32,235 nt of DNA from Branchiostoma floridae (taxonomy: Eukaryota; Chordata; Leptocardii; Amphioxiformes; Branchiostomatidae): the NCBI RefSeq assembly GCF_000003815.2, contig NW_023365785.1:92324-124558 (forward strand). The letters run 5' to 3'. Positions 1 through 8,673 of the stretch are shown in pieces. How positions within the stretch are numbered: the first letter of the stretch is position 1; the number at the start of each line of letters is the position of its first letter. Made by a program: the position numbers and the translations under genes. Below the pieces are notes generated by a model. That model made no database searches, was not told the origin of the DNA, and saw nothing but the letters and a program-made list of their open reading frames with translations.

Positions 1-150
1 CGTCAGATGCCCAGTTACGTGCGGTATCGTTTGATGTTGTGTCGGCCGCCCAGTTACGTGTGGTATCGTGCGAAGTTGTGTATAAAGGGTACGCCATCTG
101 CATCAAATGGAAAATGCGAAGAATGTACATGTGGTTTCACGAAGTAACAT
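1..150 (+). CDS. Possible 3' end of a coding exon with a 13-codon tandem repeat
   Basis: Frame 1 is open from the window edge to a TAA ending at 150. It contains two 39-bp tandem copies (from 9 and from 48) sharing GCCCAGTTACGTG. Because 39 is a multiple of three, the copies encode similar 13-residue units (PSYVRYRLMLCRP and PSYVWYRAKLCIK). A cysteine-bearing tail with CEECTCG follows. An AATAAA lies 87 bp past the stop. I do not recognise the protein. The open stretch is only 49 codons, so it could be chance reading of a non-coding minisatellite. Confidence 0.2.
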
Positions 151-236
151 TGAACTCTTCTTCTTCTGTCCGTAAGAAAACAGTGAATTTAAAGAGATTT
201 ACTAGTAATACATTGTATGTTATGATGAGTTAGAGC

Positions 237-242
237 AATAAA
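237..242 (+). terminator. Possible polyadenylation signal AATAAA, plus strand
   Basis: An AATAAA hexamer lies 87 bp after the stop at 150. It would serve the possible terminal exon at 1-150. The hexamer is common in AT-rich DNA, so support is weak. Confidence 0.25.
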
Positions 243-271
243 AACTAGGAATGGATGCATACAAGTAGACA

Positions 272-277
272 TTTATT
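272..277 (-). terminator. Possible polyadenylation signal AATAAA, minus strand
   Basis: TTTATT on the plus strand reads AATAAA on the minus strand. It lies about 270 bp downstream of the stop of the Myb/SANT-like gene, with GT-rich sequence after it. Together with the plus-strand signal at 237-242 it suggests tail-to-tail gene ends about 30 bp apart. Confidence 0.3.
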
Positions 278-548
278 CTTTTTTTCTCTTTCTCTTACAA
301 GTGTACAAGTTAGAGTATGTGGAGATTTCATTCGAGTTATTATCATCCAGATACAACATATCGCCACTAGGGTGGTTTTCAATGAATGAATGAAAAACAA
401 AACATAGCCCGATAAAGCAACAAACATAAAACAAAGGTCCGAATCAACTTTAAGTACATCCATGATAAAAGATTGTCACATTGCTCAACAATGTTATTTA
501 ATGACAAAAGGACTTCAGAATGACACATCAAACCAATTTCTAAGATTC

Positions 549-727
549 TTACCTTCTTCTTCTAACTATCATAACCTGAATTAAAGGAGAAAAAAAAGTG
601 TTGTACAACACCTGGCCTATGACAGGTGCTGTCATATCTTCATTGGTGGGTGGCGGGCTTGATCCGTGTAACGATGCGTCATTCATGAAATCAGCATCCT
701 CATCAGCCATTACATCACCATCTCCAT
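549..727 (-). CDS. Myb/SANT-like gene, second coding exon (acidic tail)
   Basis: On the minus strand a splice acceptor (TTATTATGCAG) ends at 728 and an open frame of 2 nt plus 59 codons runs to TAA at 551-549. The first exon (2058-1692) ends with one extra nucleotide, so the phases fit and the junction codon becomes GAT (Asp). The encoded tail starts acidic (DGDGDVMADEDADF), passes through a proline-rich stretch and ends in four arginines. The stop TAA overlaps a strong donor (AAG then GTAAGA), so the exon may also be spliced onward to an unseen exon. The joined protein would be 181 aa. The phase match and acidic composition support the exon, but no transcript is available. Confidence 0.55.
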
Positions 728-1015
728 CTGCATAATAAGCTGGAAGATGGCAACATCATTAACATCAACTAAAACTAATGTGATGATCAAAATACAACGA
801 TTATATTTGTAAGCATTCTATTATCTTTAAAAAATCACTAATAGACACTCAAATTTCATCAGTAACCGTATACAAATGAAAAATTTCATTGAAATTGATA
901 AAATGATTACTGATGAAAATTTATCTTATTGTGTTTTGACCAGTATAACTGTAGTTTCTCTCTGTTCCTCAGGGCCCGAAATACTTTTTTCAGCCAGGTT
1001 GTCCTGGATGAAGTG

Positions 1016-1245
1016 GCAACCTGAGTCAAAAGCCAGGTTGCGCCATCAACATTTCAGGTTGCCCCACTTTCAAATTGTTACTTTCTTCAAATCAGCTACT
1101 TATCCATTATCTTTTCTTCCAGTTATATGTAACTATGTAATATGTTTTATATGTTATCAAAAAATAACTACAAAAGCTTATGCATGTAGGTGGGGAAAAG
1201 CAGTGTTCCAACAGCAAAATTTCAGGTTGCTCAGTGTGCAACCTG
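1016..1245. repeat. Cluster of CAGGTTGC / GCAACCTG octamers
   Basis: The 8-mer CAGGTTGC occurs at 1034-1041, 1055-1062 and 1223-1230. Its complement occurs at 1016-1023 and 1238-1245. Two pairs face each other (1016/1034 and 1223/1238) and could form short hairpins. The cluster lies in the intron of the minus-strand Myb/SANT-like gene. It could be the remnant of an inverted-repeat element or a protein-binding cluster. Confidence 0.3.
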
Positions 1246-1343
1246 GGTTTAAAATCAAGTTGCGCAAAGCAAAATGTGGTTGCATTTTCAAGTGGGCAAG
1301 TGGGTATTTCGAACTGTTCCTGTTCATATACTTTATTTGCAAT

Positions 1344-1463
1344 ATTTGGAAGTTCAACCAAAAAAACATAATTAGTTCAATTACAAGAAATGTCTGATAG
1401 CCTTATAACATATAATATATATTTATCAGACATTTCTTGTGATTGAACTAATTTCTTCCAAAT
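1344..1463. repeat. Fold-back inverted repeat, 28-bp inner arms
   Basis: Arms 1372-1399 and 1424-1451 are reverse complements with one mismatch and enclose a 24-bp AT-rich loop. The pairing resumes outside: ATTTGGAAG at 1344-1352 matches CTTCCAAAT at 1455-1463, but the left arm carries about 19 extra bases. This is typical of a decayed fold-back element inside the Myb/SANT gene intron. No clear target duplication was found. Confidence 0.75.
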
Positions 1464-1691
1464 GTTAGAGGGCTCTGCTTTTAAAACAATGTCATCTTGG
1501 TACTAGAAGTAATGAAATTAGGAAAATCATTCTTCTTTGTTCAAGTTTCTTTGACAAACACACAAATTCATTTTGTTACGTTACACTTTCTGTGACCCTA
1601 ATTGGCCTTACCTTCACCCTAATGACCTCAATGACAATGCAGGCTGATTTGAACTTCTTGTGAATAAAAAAAAAAGTTCAAACAAACAAAC

Positions 1692-2058
1692 CTCTATCCT
1701 CCTCCATCATGGTTTCACTCATTTGGCCAGCAGACCTGGAGACAACCCGATCGGCCAAAAATGGATCAAGTGCTTCGAAAAACTCCCAGTCACTTCTCGC
1801 TTTTCCACCATTGGCAACCGCTTCCTTGTGCCGACGGTAAAGGTACTTCAGGTCTCGAATCTTTACGTTCACTTGTCTTGTGGTTCGGAAGTAGCCCGCC
1901 TCTTGCATCCCTTTGGAAAGCATTTCGTACACCTGTCTCTTCCTGGCCTTCTCCATCATGCGTAGAATCCTCTCGCTGTTCCACAGGCTGATCAAACAGT
2001 GCGTCTCCTGGCTTGTCCAGTTACTGCTGTTCTGCATCAAGTTTTGGTTGCCCGCCAT
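1692..2058 (-). CDS. Myb/SANT-like DNA-binding protein, first coding exon
   Basis: The minus-strand frame starts at ATG 2058 (context ATCATCATGGCG, G at +4). It encodes a compact helical domain at residues 14-104: W14, W26, the R61-Q62-V63 turn, K66, L70, Y74, W91 and the closing FFEALDPFL. This pattern matches the trihelix/Myb_DNA-bind_4 type of SANT domain found in SCAN/zinc-finger proteins and in Harbinger-associated Myb proteins. Such domains bind DNA through a three-helix bundle with spaced tryptophans. The exon ends at 1692 with donor G-GTTTGT, leaving one nucleotide for a phase match with 727-549. A polypyrimidine-AG acceptor (TTTTTTTTAG) lies about 15 bp upstream of the ATG, so a 5' UTR exon probably exists. 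It could be a host regulator or a domesticated transposon-derived Myb; no transposase was found nearby. Confidence 0.7.
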
Positions 2059-2099
2059 GATGATCCAATGTTAAGATGCTAAAAAAAATGAGGAAAGGA

Positions 2100-2455
2100 A
2101 AACATATATTATGCAAAGATAAAGACCTAATTCGCATAACTAATGAGAAATGTCATTGTGGTAAATGACGGGAACTTCTTACTTGTAGCATTTGGAAGTT
2201 ATGTACAGTTGAACATCATTGAACGTTAATTATGCAAATAAGGTCCTTATTTGCATAACTGGTCAGAAAATGCAAAAAGGCTCTTAGATTGTGTATGCAT
2301 AGTCTTTGTTTGGTGGAGGAGATGATCAAGTTATATTAATTATGCAAATAAGGTTCTCATTTGCATAATTTATTTAACTTGGTCATCTCTGTTTGGTGAA
2401 GGAGATGATCCAGTTATATAATTTATGCAAATGAGAGCCTTATTTGCATAATTAA
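2100..2455. repeat. Palindrome cluster built on ATGCAAAT octamers
   Basis: Three palindromes each pair ATGCAAAT with ATTTGCAT: 2232-2239/2249-2256, 2342-2349/2359-2366 and 2425-2432/2442-2449. A degenerate fourth lies at about 2110-2138. The middle unit has longer arms, 2320-2349 against 2359-2388 with 27 of 30 bases paired, and its left flank repeats directly near 2389-2432. ATGCAAAT is the classical POU/Oct octamer. The block sits just upstream of the minus-strand Myb/SANT coding start. It could be regulatory or a decayed inverted-repeat element. Confidence 0.7.
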
Positions 2456-2821
2456 TGACAAGCACTATAATACAGCAGTTGTAAAGGATAGAATCATTTG
2501 GCGAAGGTATGGGGTCGTGGAACTCTAGTTAAATTGTAAAAAGCAGCTGCAAAATGATCAAATCAAAATGTTTGGCCATTTGCTAAACCTTCCTTGTCAC
2601 AATATTAGATTTCAAAAATGAAGGCATCTTTGTTGTTTTTTTGCCAAATTTCTTCTCTTTTTTAATATCCCCAACATTCCCATCAGTTTGGAGTGCCCAG
2701 ATCTCGTAGAACACCTCCTCTTTTTACAGTGTAAATTGGATCAAAATTTGGTAATTTATTCACGTACAAACGTTTGCGCCGACATTCGGGCGCCCTCCCA
2801 ACACCGCGCCGTGTGTGAAAT

Positions 2822-2858
2822 CAAGGAGGTTAAAGAAAAAAATTCTTTAACCTCCTTG
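2822..2858. mobile_element. Miniature palindromic insertion (37 bp) with 7-bp direct repeats
   Basis: Two perfect 16-bp arms, CAAGGAGGTTAAAGAA and its complement, surround five A bases. The element is flanked by identical 7-bp repeats GTGAAAT (2815-2821 and 2859-2865), as expected for a target-site duplication. It belongs with the palindromes at 3702-3723, 19673-19696, 21476-21506 and 30247-30278. Confidence 0.7.
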
Positions 2859-2865
2859 GTGAAAT

Positions 2866-3700
2866 TTATTATGTGTGTCCGCAAAGAAAAACCTTACCGT
2901 CGGATTTCCAGCGTACTATATAGTACTATTTGGTCTCAATCGAAACTCAATCAAAAACAAATCTTACGTAGTTTTCGCACAAAAAGCGCGCAAATTATGT
3001 ATGTGAGACGCCTAGACGTGAACCCCTGTAGAGACGTGAACCGTTGTTGTTCAGAAATATCCCGGCCGGGACGACTAAACCGTAAACGGGACATGTCGCC
3101 GAAATACGGACAAAGCGTACGATAGCTTAGAAACCATAGACCTACCTTAACTTGTATTCAGGTCCCTACATTAAATGAGCATCAAATTTGACGTGAATTA
3201 AATGCTTGAATACTGCAAGAAAAGTACGCCCGATTTGGCGACAGCTCAGCTGAAGCGCATTCATTAGGCACGTACGTCACATCCGATTTAGAAGGTCAAA
3301 GGTTGGGTCAAGCTCCTCTGGTTTACACCATACTGTCGCAGAACACAGATCTGCCAATAAAACACATATAACATGCATGGCGATATTATAGTGTAATGCA
3401 AATACGGCACTGCTAGGTGTATCGGGCTTTCCAACTTTTCCTACATCCACAAAACTAGTTTCAATAGTCAACGCGACTTTTAAAGAAATTCTACAATGCG
3501 CAAAACTTGCAAATGGATTTACTTCATTCTGAGGATATTACTGAAGGGCACTACTGCTAACGTTACATCAATTACGTAACATTTTCTATTGATCATTTGG
3601 GTATTACGCAAATTCAATTCACAGGGAAGACTATCAAATAAGTAGCAAAAAAAGTGTCGATGTTTCTATGACTTATTACTTGTTGATTTTCTCTAATAAA
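2866..3700. other. Unassigned stretch, no supported gene
   Basis: The open frames here are short or lack coding character. The longest (2688-3125) runs through the palindromic insertion at 2822-2858 and resembles no family I know. No RNA gene or inverted repeat of note was seen. Confidence 0.4.
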
Positions 3701-3701
3701 C

Positions 3702-3723
3702 CAAGGTGATTTTAACCTCCTTG
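3702..3723. mobile_element. Miniature palindromic insertion (22 bp)
   Basis: CAAGGTGATT on the left and AACCTCCTTG on the right are imperfect complements of the CAAGGAGGTT family. Flanking 7-mers AATAAAC (3695-3701) and GATAAAC (3724-3730) agree at 6 of 7 positions, consistent with an aged target-site duplication. Confidence 0.5.
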
Positions 3724-3730
3724 GATAAAC

Positions 3731-4470
3731 CTTAACGTTTCGTCCCAAATTGCAATTCTTAAAGTCTACCTTTCAAGTTGTTTTCCAATGTGTAGTGCGA
3801 ATTTCCTTTGATCTGGCGATGGCCTTACTATCAATTTTATTTGGACGACTTTGATATATATAGACATATATATATAATAACGTTACATATGTGACATGTA
3901 TATGTAGCATATCATATAAAGATATATGGTTGGTTTTGAATAAATGAATGAATGATTAATCGGTTACTATAGTATAGCTGTGTTGCATGTAAGTAACTTG
4001 TATAAGCTGCATGTTTTAATATTTTATTGTAACGTTACATTACTGTGTGATTGTATATGCTCTCACAAGATGGAGGAATAAAGTACAAGAATGAATGTAT
4101 GGTTTATTTGATCATTATGATCATAAAAAAGTATATCGCAGTCATAGCCCGAATTACATACTTCAAGTTACAATTGTGAAAACTTAAAAAATCATTGACT
4201 TAGGCAAATCACACATTAATCAAACAAACTAAAGACGGCACTTATATTCTTAAAATAAAAAGTAAATACTATCTTAAAACAGATAGTTTAACCCGACACG
4301 ATAGTTACGATTGTATAGTGCGCCTTTGGGCATTCGGTTTGCAGGTAATGCGGATCAAACAAATCGTCGCAGTTAAATTGGGGTGCCCCCATTGTTGTAC
4401 CTCATTTGCATAAACATTGCACAAGTGACCCGAGGTTAAGTTTGCGTAGGAGGGAGTCATTTGGCGTGCC
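3731..4470. other. AT-rich stretch with retroposon-like tails, no supported gene
   Basis: The stretch includes TA-rich simple sequence (about 3855-3925). Two tail-like runs resemble the tetranucleotide tails of non-LTR elements: GAATAAATGAATGAATGA near 3938-3956 and GGAATAAAG with GAATGAATG near 4073-4098. No retroposon coding sequence could be recognised beside them. Confidence 0.3.
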
Positions 4471-4475
4471 TCCGA

Positions 4476-4484
4476 CGCCATCTT
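4476..4484 (-). promoter_or_regulatory. AAGATGGCG motif, possible minus-strand promoter or start region
   Basis: The minus strand reads AAGATGGCGTCGGAGG here. AAGATGGCG is the core of YY1-type promoter/initiation elements. The ATG opens a frame of 27 codons to a possible donor (GAG then GTACAA). It could be the first exon of a minus-strand gene, but joining it to the acceptor before the Myb/SANT start would give an early stop, so the link is unproven. Confidence 0.2.
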
Positions 4485-4599
4485 AGATTCTACAACAGGT
4501 GAGGGGAACGATCTTTGCTGTCCCCAGTTCTCGATATTTGTCGATTCCCAGGAAAATTTTGAGGTCAAGTTGTTGCAGAAATCAGGTAGCATCATTATC

Positions 4600-5126
4600 A
4601 GCCTTATTCACACTTGTATGCCCATAGGTTGGCTTGAAATAAGGATGGTTTCCAAACTTTGTAGACAACACAATGCTACGAGGTGGCATGTTAAGTTATA
4701 GTGGCGGGTCATACGATCAAGGGTTACAAACGGTTCACTGAGATTATGCAGAATATGTTCCGAATGCAATTGTAGCTAACGAAGTCAATATAACGTCGCG
4801 TAATCAAGGGTTAAAGCTTGATGTTGTGTTTTTAAAATCAGTAACATTTTCGGTCGAGTTTTACTTGGAGGGGGCAGAATTTAGCCCTGGGGTATACTTA
4901 CAGAGGCAAGAGATAGGTTGTCTGGAAAGTACCCTTTCACAATTCCATTGTGTTAGACATCTGTACAAGCCTTGTACTTAAGCTGGGGCGAATTTTTTTA
5001 GAAAGGCCCACAGAAGCCGGTCAAAAAATCTACGATTTCCACCTAACATCTGCTTGGACTTTGGAGATACTAGTAACTTGTAGCAGCATGTTTAACAAGT
5101 GGCTGCAGTACAGAACAATGTATTAA
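4600..5126. other. Unassigned stretch, no supported gene
   Basis: I see no convincing coding frame, tandem repeat or RNA gene between the region around 4600 and the inverted-repeat element starting at 5129. Confidence 0.4.
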
Positions 5127-5128
5127 TA

Positions 5129-5488
5129 CCCCCCTCACATTAGGCGAAAATCGATCGGACGACGAGCTGCGAGCTCTAAATTACGAGGAGGGATGACCCT
5201 AACGGGTAAGGGGGGAAGTCTGCCTTTTCTTCTTCGGNNNNNNNNNNNNNNNNNNNNNNNNNNNNNNNNNNNNNNNNNNNNNNNNNNNNNNNNNNNNNNN
5301 NNNNNNNNNNNNNNNNNNNNNNNNNNNNNNNNNNNNNACAGCTGCGAGCTCTAATTACGAGGAGGTATGACCCTAACGGGAAAGGGCGGTACTGGGGCCA
5401 TTTCTTCGGCGGCAGCAGGCCACGCCGCCTTTTAATTTAGAGCTCGCAGACTCGGCGTCCGATCGATTTTCGCCTAATGTGAGGGGGG
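5129..5488. mobile_element. MITE with perfect 33-bp TIRs and TA duplication
   Basis: The 33 bp at 5129-5161 (starting CCCCCCTCACATTAGGCG) are the exact reverse complement of 5456-5488. With small indels the similarity extends to about 57 bp. TA lies immediately outside on both sides (5127-5128 and 5489-5490), which fits Tc1/mariner-type insertion. A segment starting GCTGCGAGCTCTAA occurs at both 5168 and 5342 in direct orientation, on either side of the 100-N gap. That is either an internal tandem repeat or an assembly artefact. No transposase is visible. Confidence 0.85.
5238..5337. other. Assembly gap (100 N) inside the MITE
   Basis: Exactly 100 N, a typical placeholder, so true length is unknown. 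Near-identical sequence on both sides (from 5168 and from 5342) makes a duplicated overlap possible. Confidence 0.95.
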
Positions 5489-5522
5489 TATAAAGACGGC
5501 TGGTGGTCAAAGTGCATCTTAA

Positions 5523-5647
5523 ATGTATATGTCAGATCCCGGTTGAGATCCCGGTCGGAGCCTCTGTCGACAGGAACTCCGATCGGGATCTCTACCGGTA
5601 GAATTGCCGATTCCACCAGATCGGAGTCTCTACCCCGACATATACAT
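5523..5647. repeat. Nested inverted repeat
   Basis: ATGTATATGTC at 5523-5533 is mirrored by GACATATACAT at 5637-5647. Inside, GAGATCCCGGTCGGAG and CTCCGATCGGGATCTC form a second pair, with further GAGTCTCT and AGATCC echoes. It looks like a small fold-back element next to the MITE. No clear target duplication. Confidence 0.65.
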
Positions 5648-5926
5648 ACAGAATTAAAACAAGAGTTCGAAGATCTCATACCTCTGTTAGATATCTAAAG
5701 TCTCTCGTTTGTCTTGTTCAATTGCAATTCAATATAACGTCAACATTATATTAATCGACTATACTCGTTGAAGAGGATCGTCAGTCACGCATAAATATGT
5801 CAATAAAATTTGGATACGTGTTTTAACTCTTTTCAATAGTCACTGATTAAAGAATTAGTCTATTGGGGACTATACTCAATTTGGAGCAAGTATAAGACAT
5901 ACACATTTCTTCTTTTTCCCAGAAAA

Positions 5927-8000
5927 ATGGCCACAGTACCAAAACCATTGCATGGTCTGTCACAGGAAGTTACAATGGCAGTGCTACCCAGACTGCATTT
6001 GGAGGAGGTAATTCTGGAGCTTAGTAGAAGGGACATCAACATAGGAGGCTACAACACTGGCAAAGACCACCTGGTGATATTGCTTAGGAATGTGATGTCA
6101 CGGGAATATACTGACTTAGGACTCGGAAAAAGCCAGACTACCAACAATGGTTTGAGCGGTACCATAGAAAAAACAGCATGGATGGAATGCAATTTGCAAA
6201 ATCAGGATTTTTCACAGACAAAACCACAGCGAATGCCTACTACGGGAGCGAATCAAACTTCGCAGCATGCAAGGAATAAGCTTCGTGGAAGAAGAGAAAG
6301 TATCACAGAACGTTCCAAGGATATATTTCTCTCAAATGAGCCAACCAATGGTAACGTTGAACCGGACAATAGCAGAGTAGACTTGACCAATGAACGAGAT
6401 GAAAATCGTACTGCGGAAAGTGACGCACTACGTACTGCTAAGGATCGCATCGAAACAGTGTCGATGGCAGCCAAGCGCACACAACTTGAGTCGGAAAAGA
6501 AGTATTTTGATCGTCTTCCGGGTGATGTTAAGCATCGCTTACAGTTTTGCGAGGCAAGAGTCGTGTTACAAAGGTTAGAACATCAGCAAAGTTCATATTT
6601 CTTACTTCAGAAGACCACAAAGATCCGAAACATGAGTTCATCTGTGACGTCATTTGTACCCCAACGACAAGAGACCTTGGACAACGTGCGCACAGCGAAG
6701 GACGATGCACACAGCGAAGATACCAACGCAGTGTCAAACGACTTTCTGGTTGAAGCTGAACAGCTTGGCTACAAGACAAGACTGAGGTGGAACACTATCA
6801 TCCAAACATGTCCCCAAACAGAGACGGCGGTCCATGACTGCAAGGACACTGGAAGTGCCAAATCTGATCATATCAGTCACCAAAGAAATCATAAAAGGAA
6901 GGACGTTTTGCCCCGTAAAGAATCTGAGCCTAAAACATGCGCAAATGGAACACAGAGGGTTGACATAGCGCCAGGCGGGCAACTCTCAATTGATAGAAAA
7001 AGAAAGCAATCGACTCCCATGCAATGCCCGAGCTTGAAGTCTAAAAGAAGGAAAGGTTTACCCCTCATAGAATCTGGGCGTAAGACACCTACCGCAAAAG
7101 GAAAACGGAGGGTTGGACGGACATTTTGCAGTGGACAATCTTTCAACAATGGAAAGAGCAAGCAGTCAAGTCCCGTACAGGAGACTGTAAAGCCTAAAGT
7201 GAAGAAAGTTTTGCCCCTTAAAGAACTTGAACCTAAGTCTAAGACATCCGTGAAAGGAAAACGGAATGTTGGACCAACATCTTGCAGTGGAAAACTCTCC
7301 AGCGACGGAAAGAGCAAGCAAGTGAATCCCATTCAGAAGCATGTGTCTTGTAAAGGGAAGAAAGTTCTGCTCCTGAAAGCATCTGCAAAAGAAAAACAGA
7401 GGGCTGCCAAAACGTCTAGCAACGGGCAACCTTCCAGCGATGGAAAAAGAAAGCAAGCGAGTTCTGTGCGTCGGACTGTGAAATCTAAAGGTAATGACGC
7501 TTTGCCCGAAAAAGAACCTGAGCCTAAGACATCCGCTGAGCCTAAGACATCCGTGAAAGAAAAACAGAAGGTTGGAAAAACATCAACTGACCGGCAACCC
7601 TCTTACATTCGTAACAATGGACAGAGTGAGCAGTCAAGCCCCTTGCACATGCACGTGATGTATAGAAAGGAGAGAATTTGGCCGCCTGAAGAATCCAAGA
7701 AATCCACAAAGGAAAAACAGGAGGTTGGTACAACATCTTGCAGTGGACAACCCTCCAACGATGGAAGGCGAGAGCAACCGCCTCTGAAGTCTGAAGAAAC
7801 CCCGGTGCGTCAAGTCAGACGTAGAAATCGCAAGAAGCATGTGTACGTGTGTGAAGGGTGCGGGTACAGAACACGATGCAGGTCCACCATGGAGGTTCAC
7901 GTGAGAATTCATACGGGAGAGAAACCGTTCGGGTGCTGCCTTTGCAGTTACAGGACAACTTGCGAGAAGTATTTACGAACACACATGCAGAAACATACAG
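5927..8000 (+). CDS. C2H2 zinc-finger protein, first coding exon
   Basis: The frame starts at ATG 5927 (AAAAATGG, A at -3, G at +4), four bases after a strong acceptor (TTCTTCTTTTTCCCAG), so a 5' UTR exon lies upstream. It runs 691 codons plus one nucleotide to a donor at 8000. Residues 23-56 resemble a SAP motif (L25, V28, L32, I37, G45-K46, L49, L52). Residues about 344-630 are six degenerate Lys/Ser-rich tandem units of roughly 50 residues, each with a GQxS-xxGK/R-KQ core and ending in a GKR- or EKQ-type basic step. Fingers 1 and 2 follow (C642, C645, H658, H662; C670, C673, H686, H690), joined by a TGEKPF linker. The product is probably a nuclear DNA-binding regulator. The donor (ACAG then GTTTTT) falls inside the HTG linker after finger 2. 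Reading past it gives only a short non-finger tail. Confidence 0.85.
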
Positions 8001-8348
8001 GTTTTTATCGTCCTTTATTTATTTACGGAATTTTTAGACTACCAGAGCCCCCTTTAACTTTGACCAATGGGCTCAATCTACGCCACAATACATGCGTATA
8101 GGTTATGTATATCTACAATAGAAAACATAAGTAAAAACACAAATTCAGTAACAAAACAATACTTCTATAACCAATCAATGAGAAGCTACAACATTAGGAA
8201 CTTAGCGCAGAGAATTTGTACTTTACAAAGAAAAATCATTATGATGCAATTTTACACTTTGAATCCGTGCGCTTACCAACAGGCTTTCGATCCGTCCTCT
8301 GATCCTTTTCAACTTAAAATGACCTAAAGCCTTTGTCACACATCCAGG

Positions 8349-8365
8349 CCGGAAGTGTGACGTCA
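8349..8365. promoter_or_regulatory. Adjacent ETS and CRE sites in the zinc-finger gene intron
   Basis: CCGGAAGT (8349-8356, ETS consensus) is followed two bases after its core by the perfect CRE palindrome TGACGTCA (8358-8365). ETS-CRE pairs are known core-promoter modules. Here it lies 309 bp upstream of the second zinc-finger exon and could mark an internal promoter. The sequence alone cannot show activity. Confidence 0.35.
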
Positions 8366-8673
8366 GTAATGGGTCAAAGATGCTTGGAAGTCGGTATCGG
8401 CCTCCGTCTCAAAGAAAAATCATGATGATCTCAAATCATAACCCATACAATGTACATGCACTGGTTCATCTACTGTACCATCACGTGAGTTTTTGCAACA
8501 TTTTGGTTATCGTGTTCAGAGCGTTATAATCACATTGGTGGAAGTTTAGAAGTTTAGCGTTTATTTTGGAACCCAAAATCAGCTATGCTGCCTGGGTTTG
8601 CTATGTATTGCATTGTATGCAATTCTAATAAGAAAATAGAAAATAAAATTCCGGCCATCACCTTTTGTTTCAG

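Noticed and set aside
876-1397. 173-codon plus-strand frame with overlapping minus-strand frames
   Set aside because: It covers the CAGGTTGC cluster and the left arm of the fold-back. Low-complexity residues and no domain.
2688-3125. 145-codon plus-strand frame
   Set aside because: It runs through the 37-bp palindromic insertion and its duplication, has no family resemblance and no splice context.
6253-7912. Several minus-strand frames opposite the zinc-finger exon
   Set aside because: They are shadows of the strongly supported plus-strand frame.
8000-8101. Unspliced continuation of the zinc-finger frame to 8101
   Set aside because: The finger array, phase match and acceptor at 8673 favour splicing at 8000. 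The read-through tail has no finger pattern, though a short isoform cannot be excluded.
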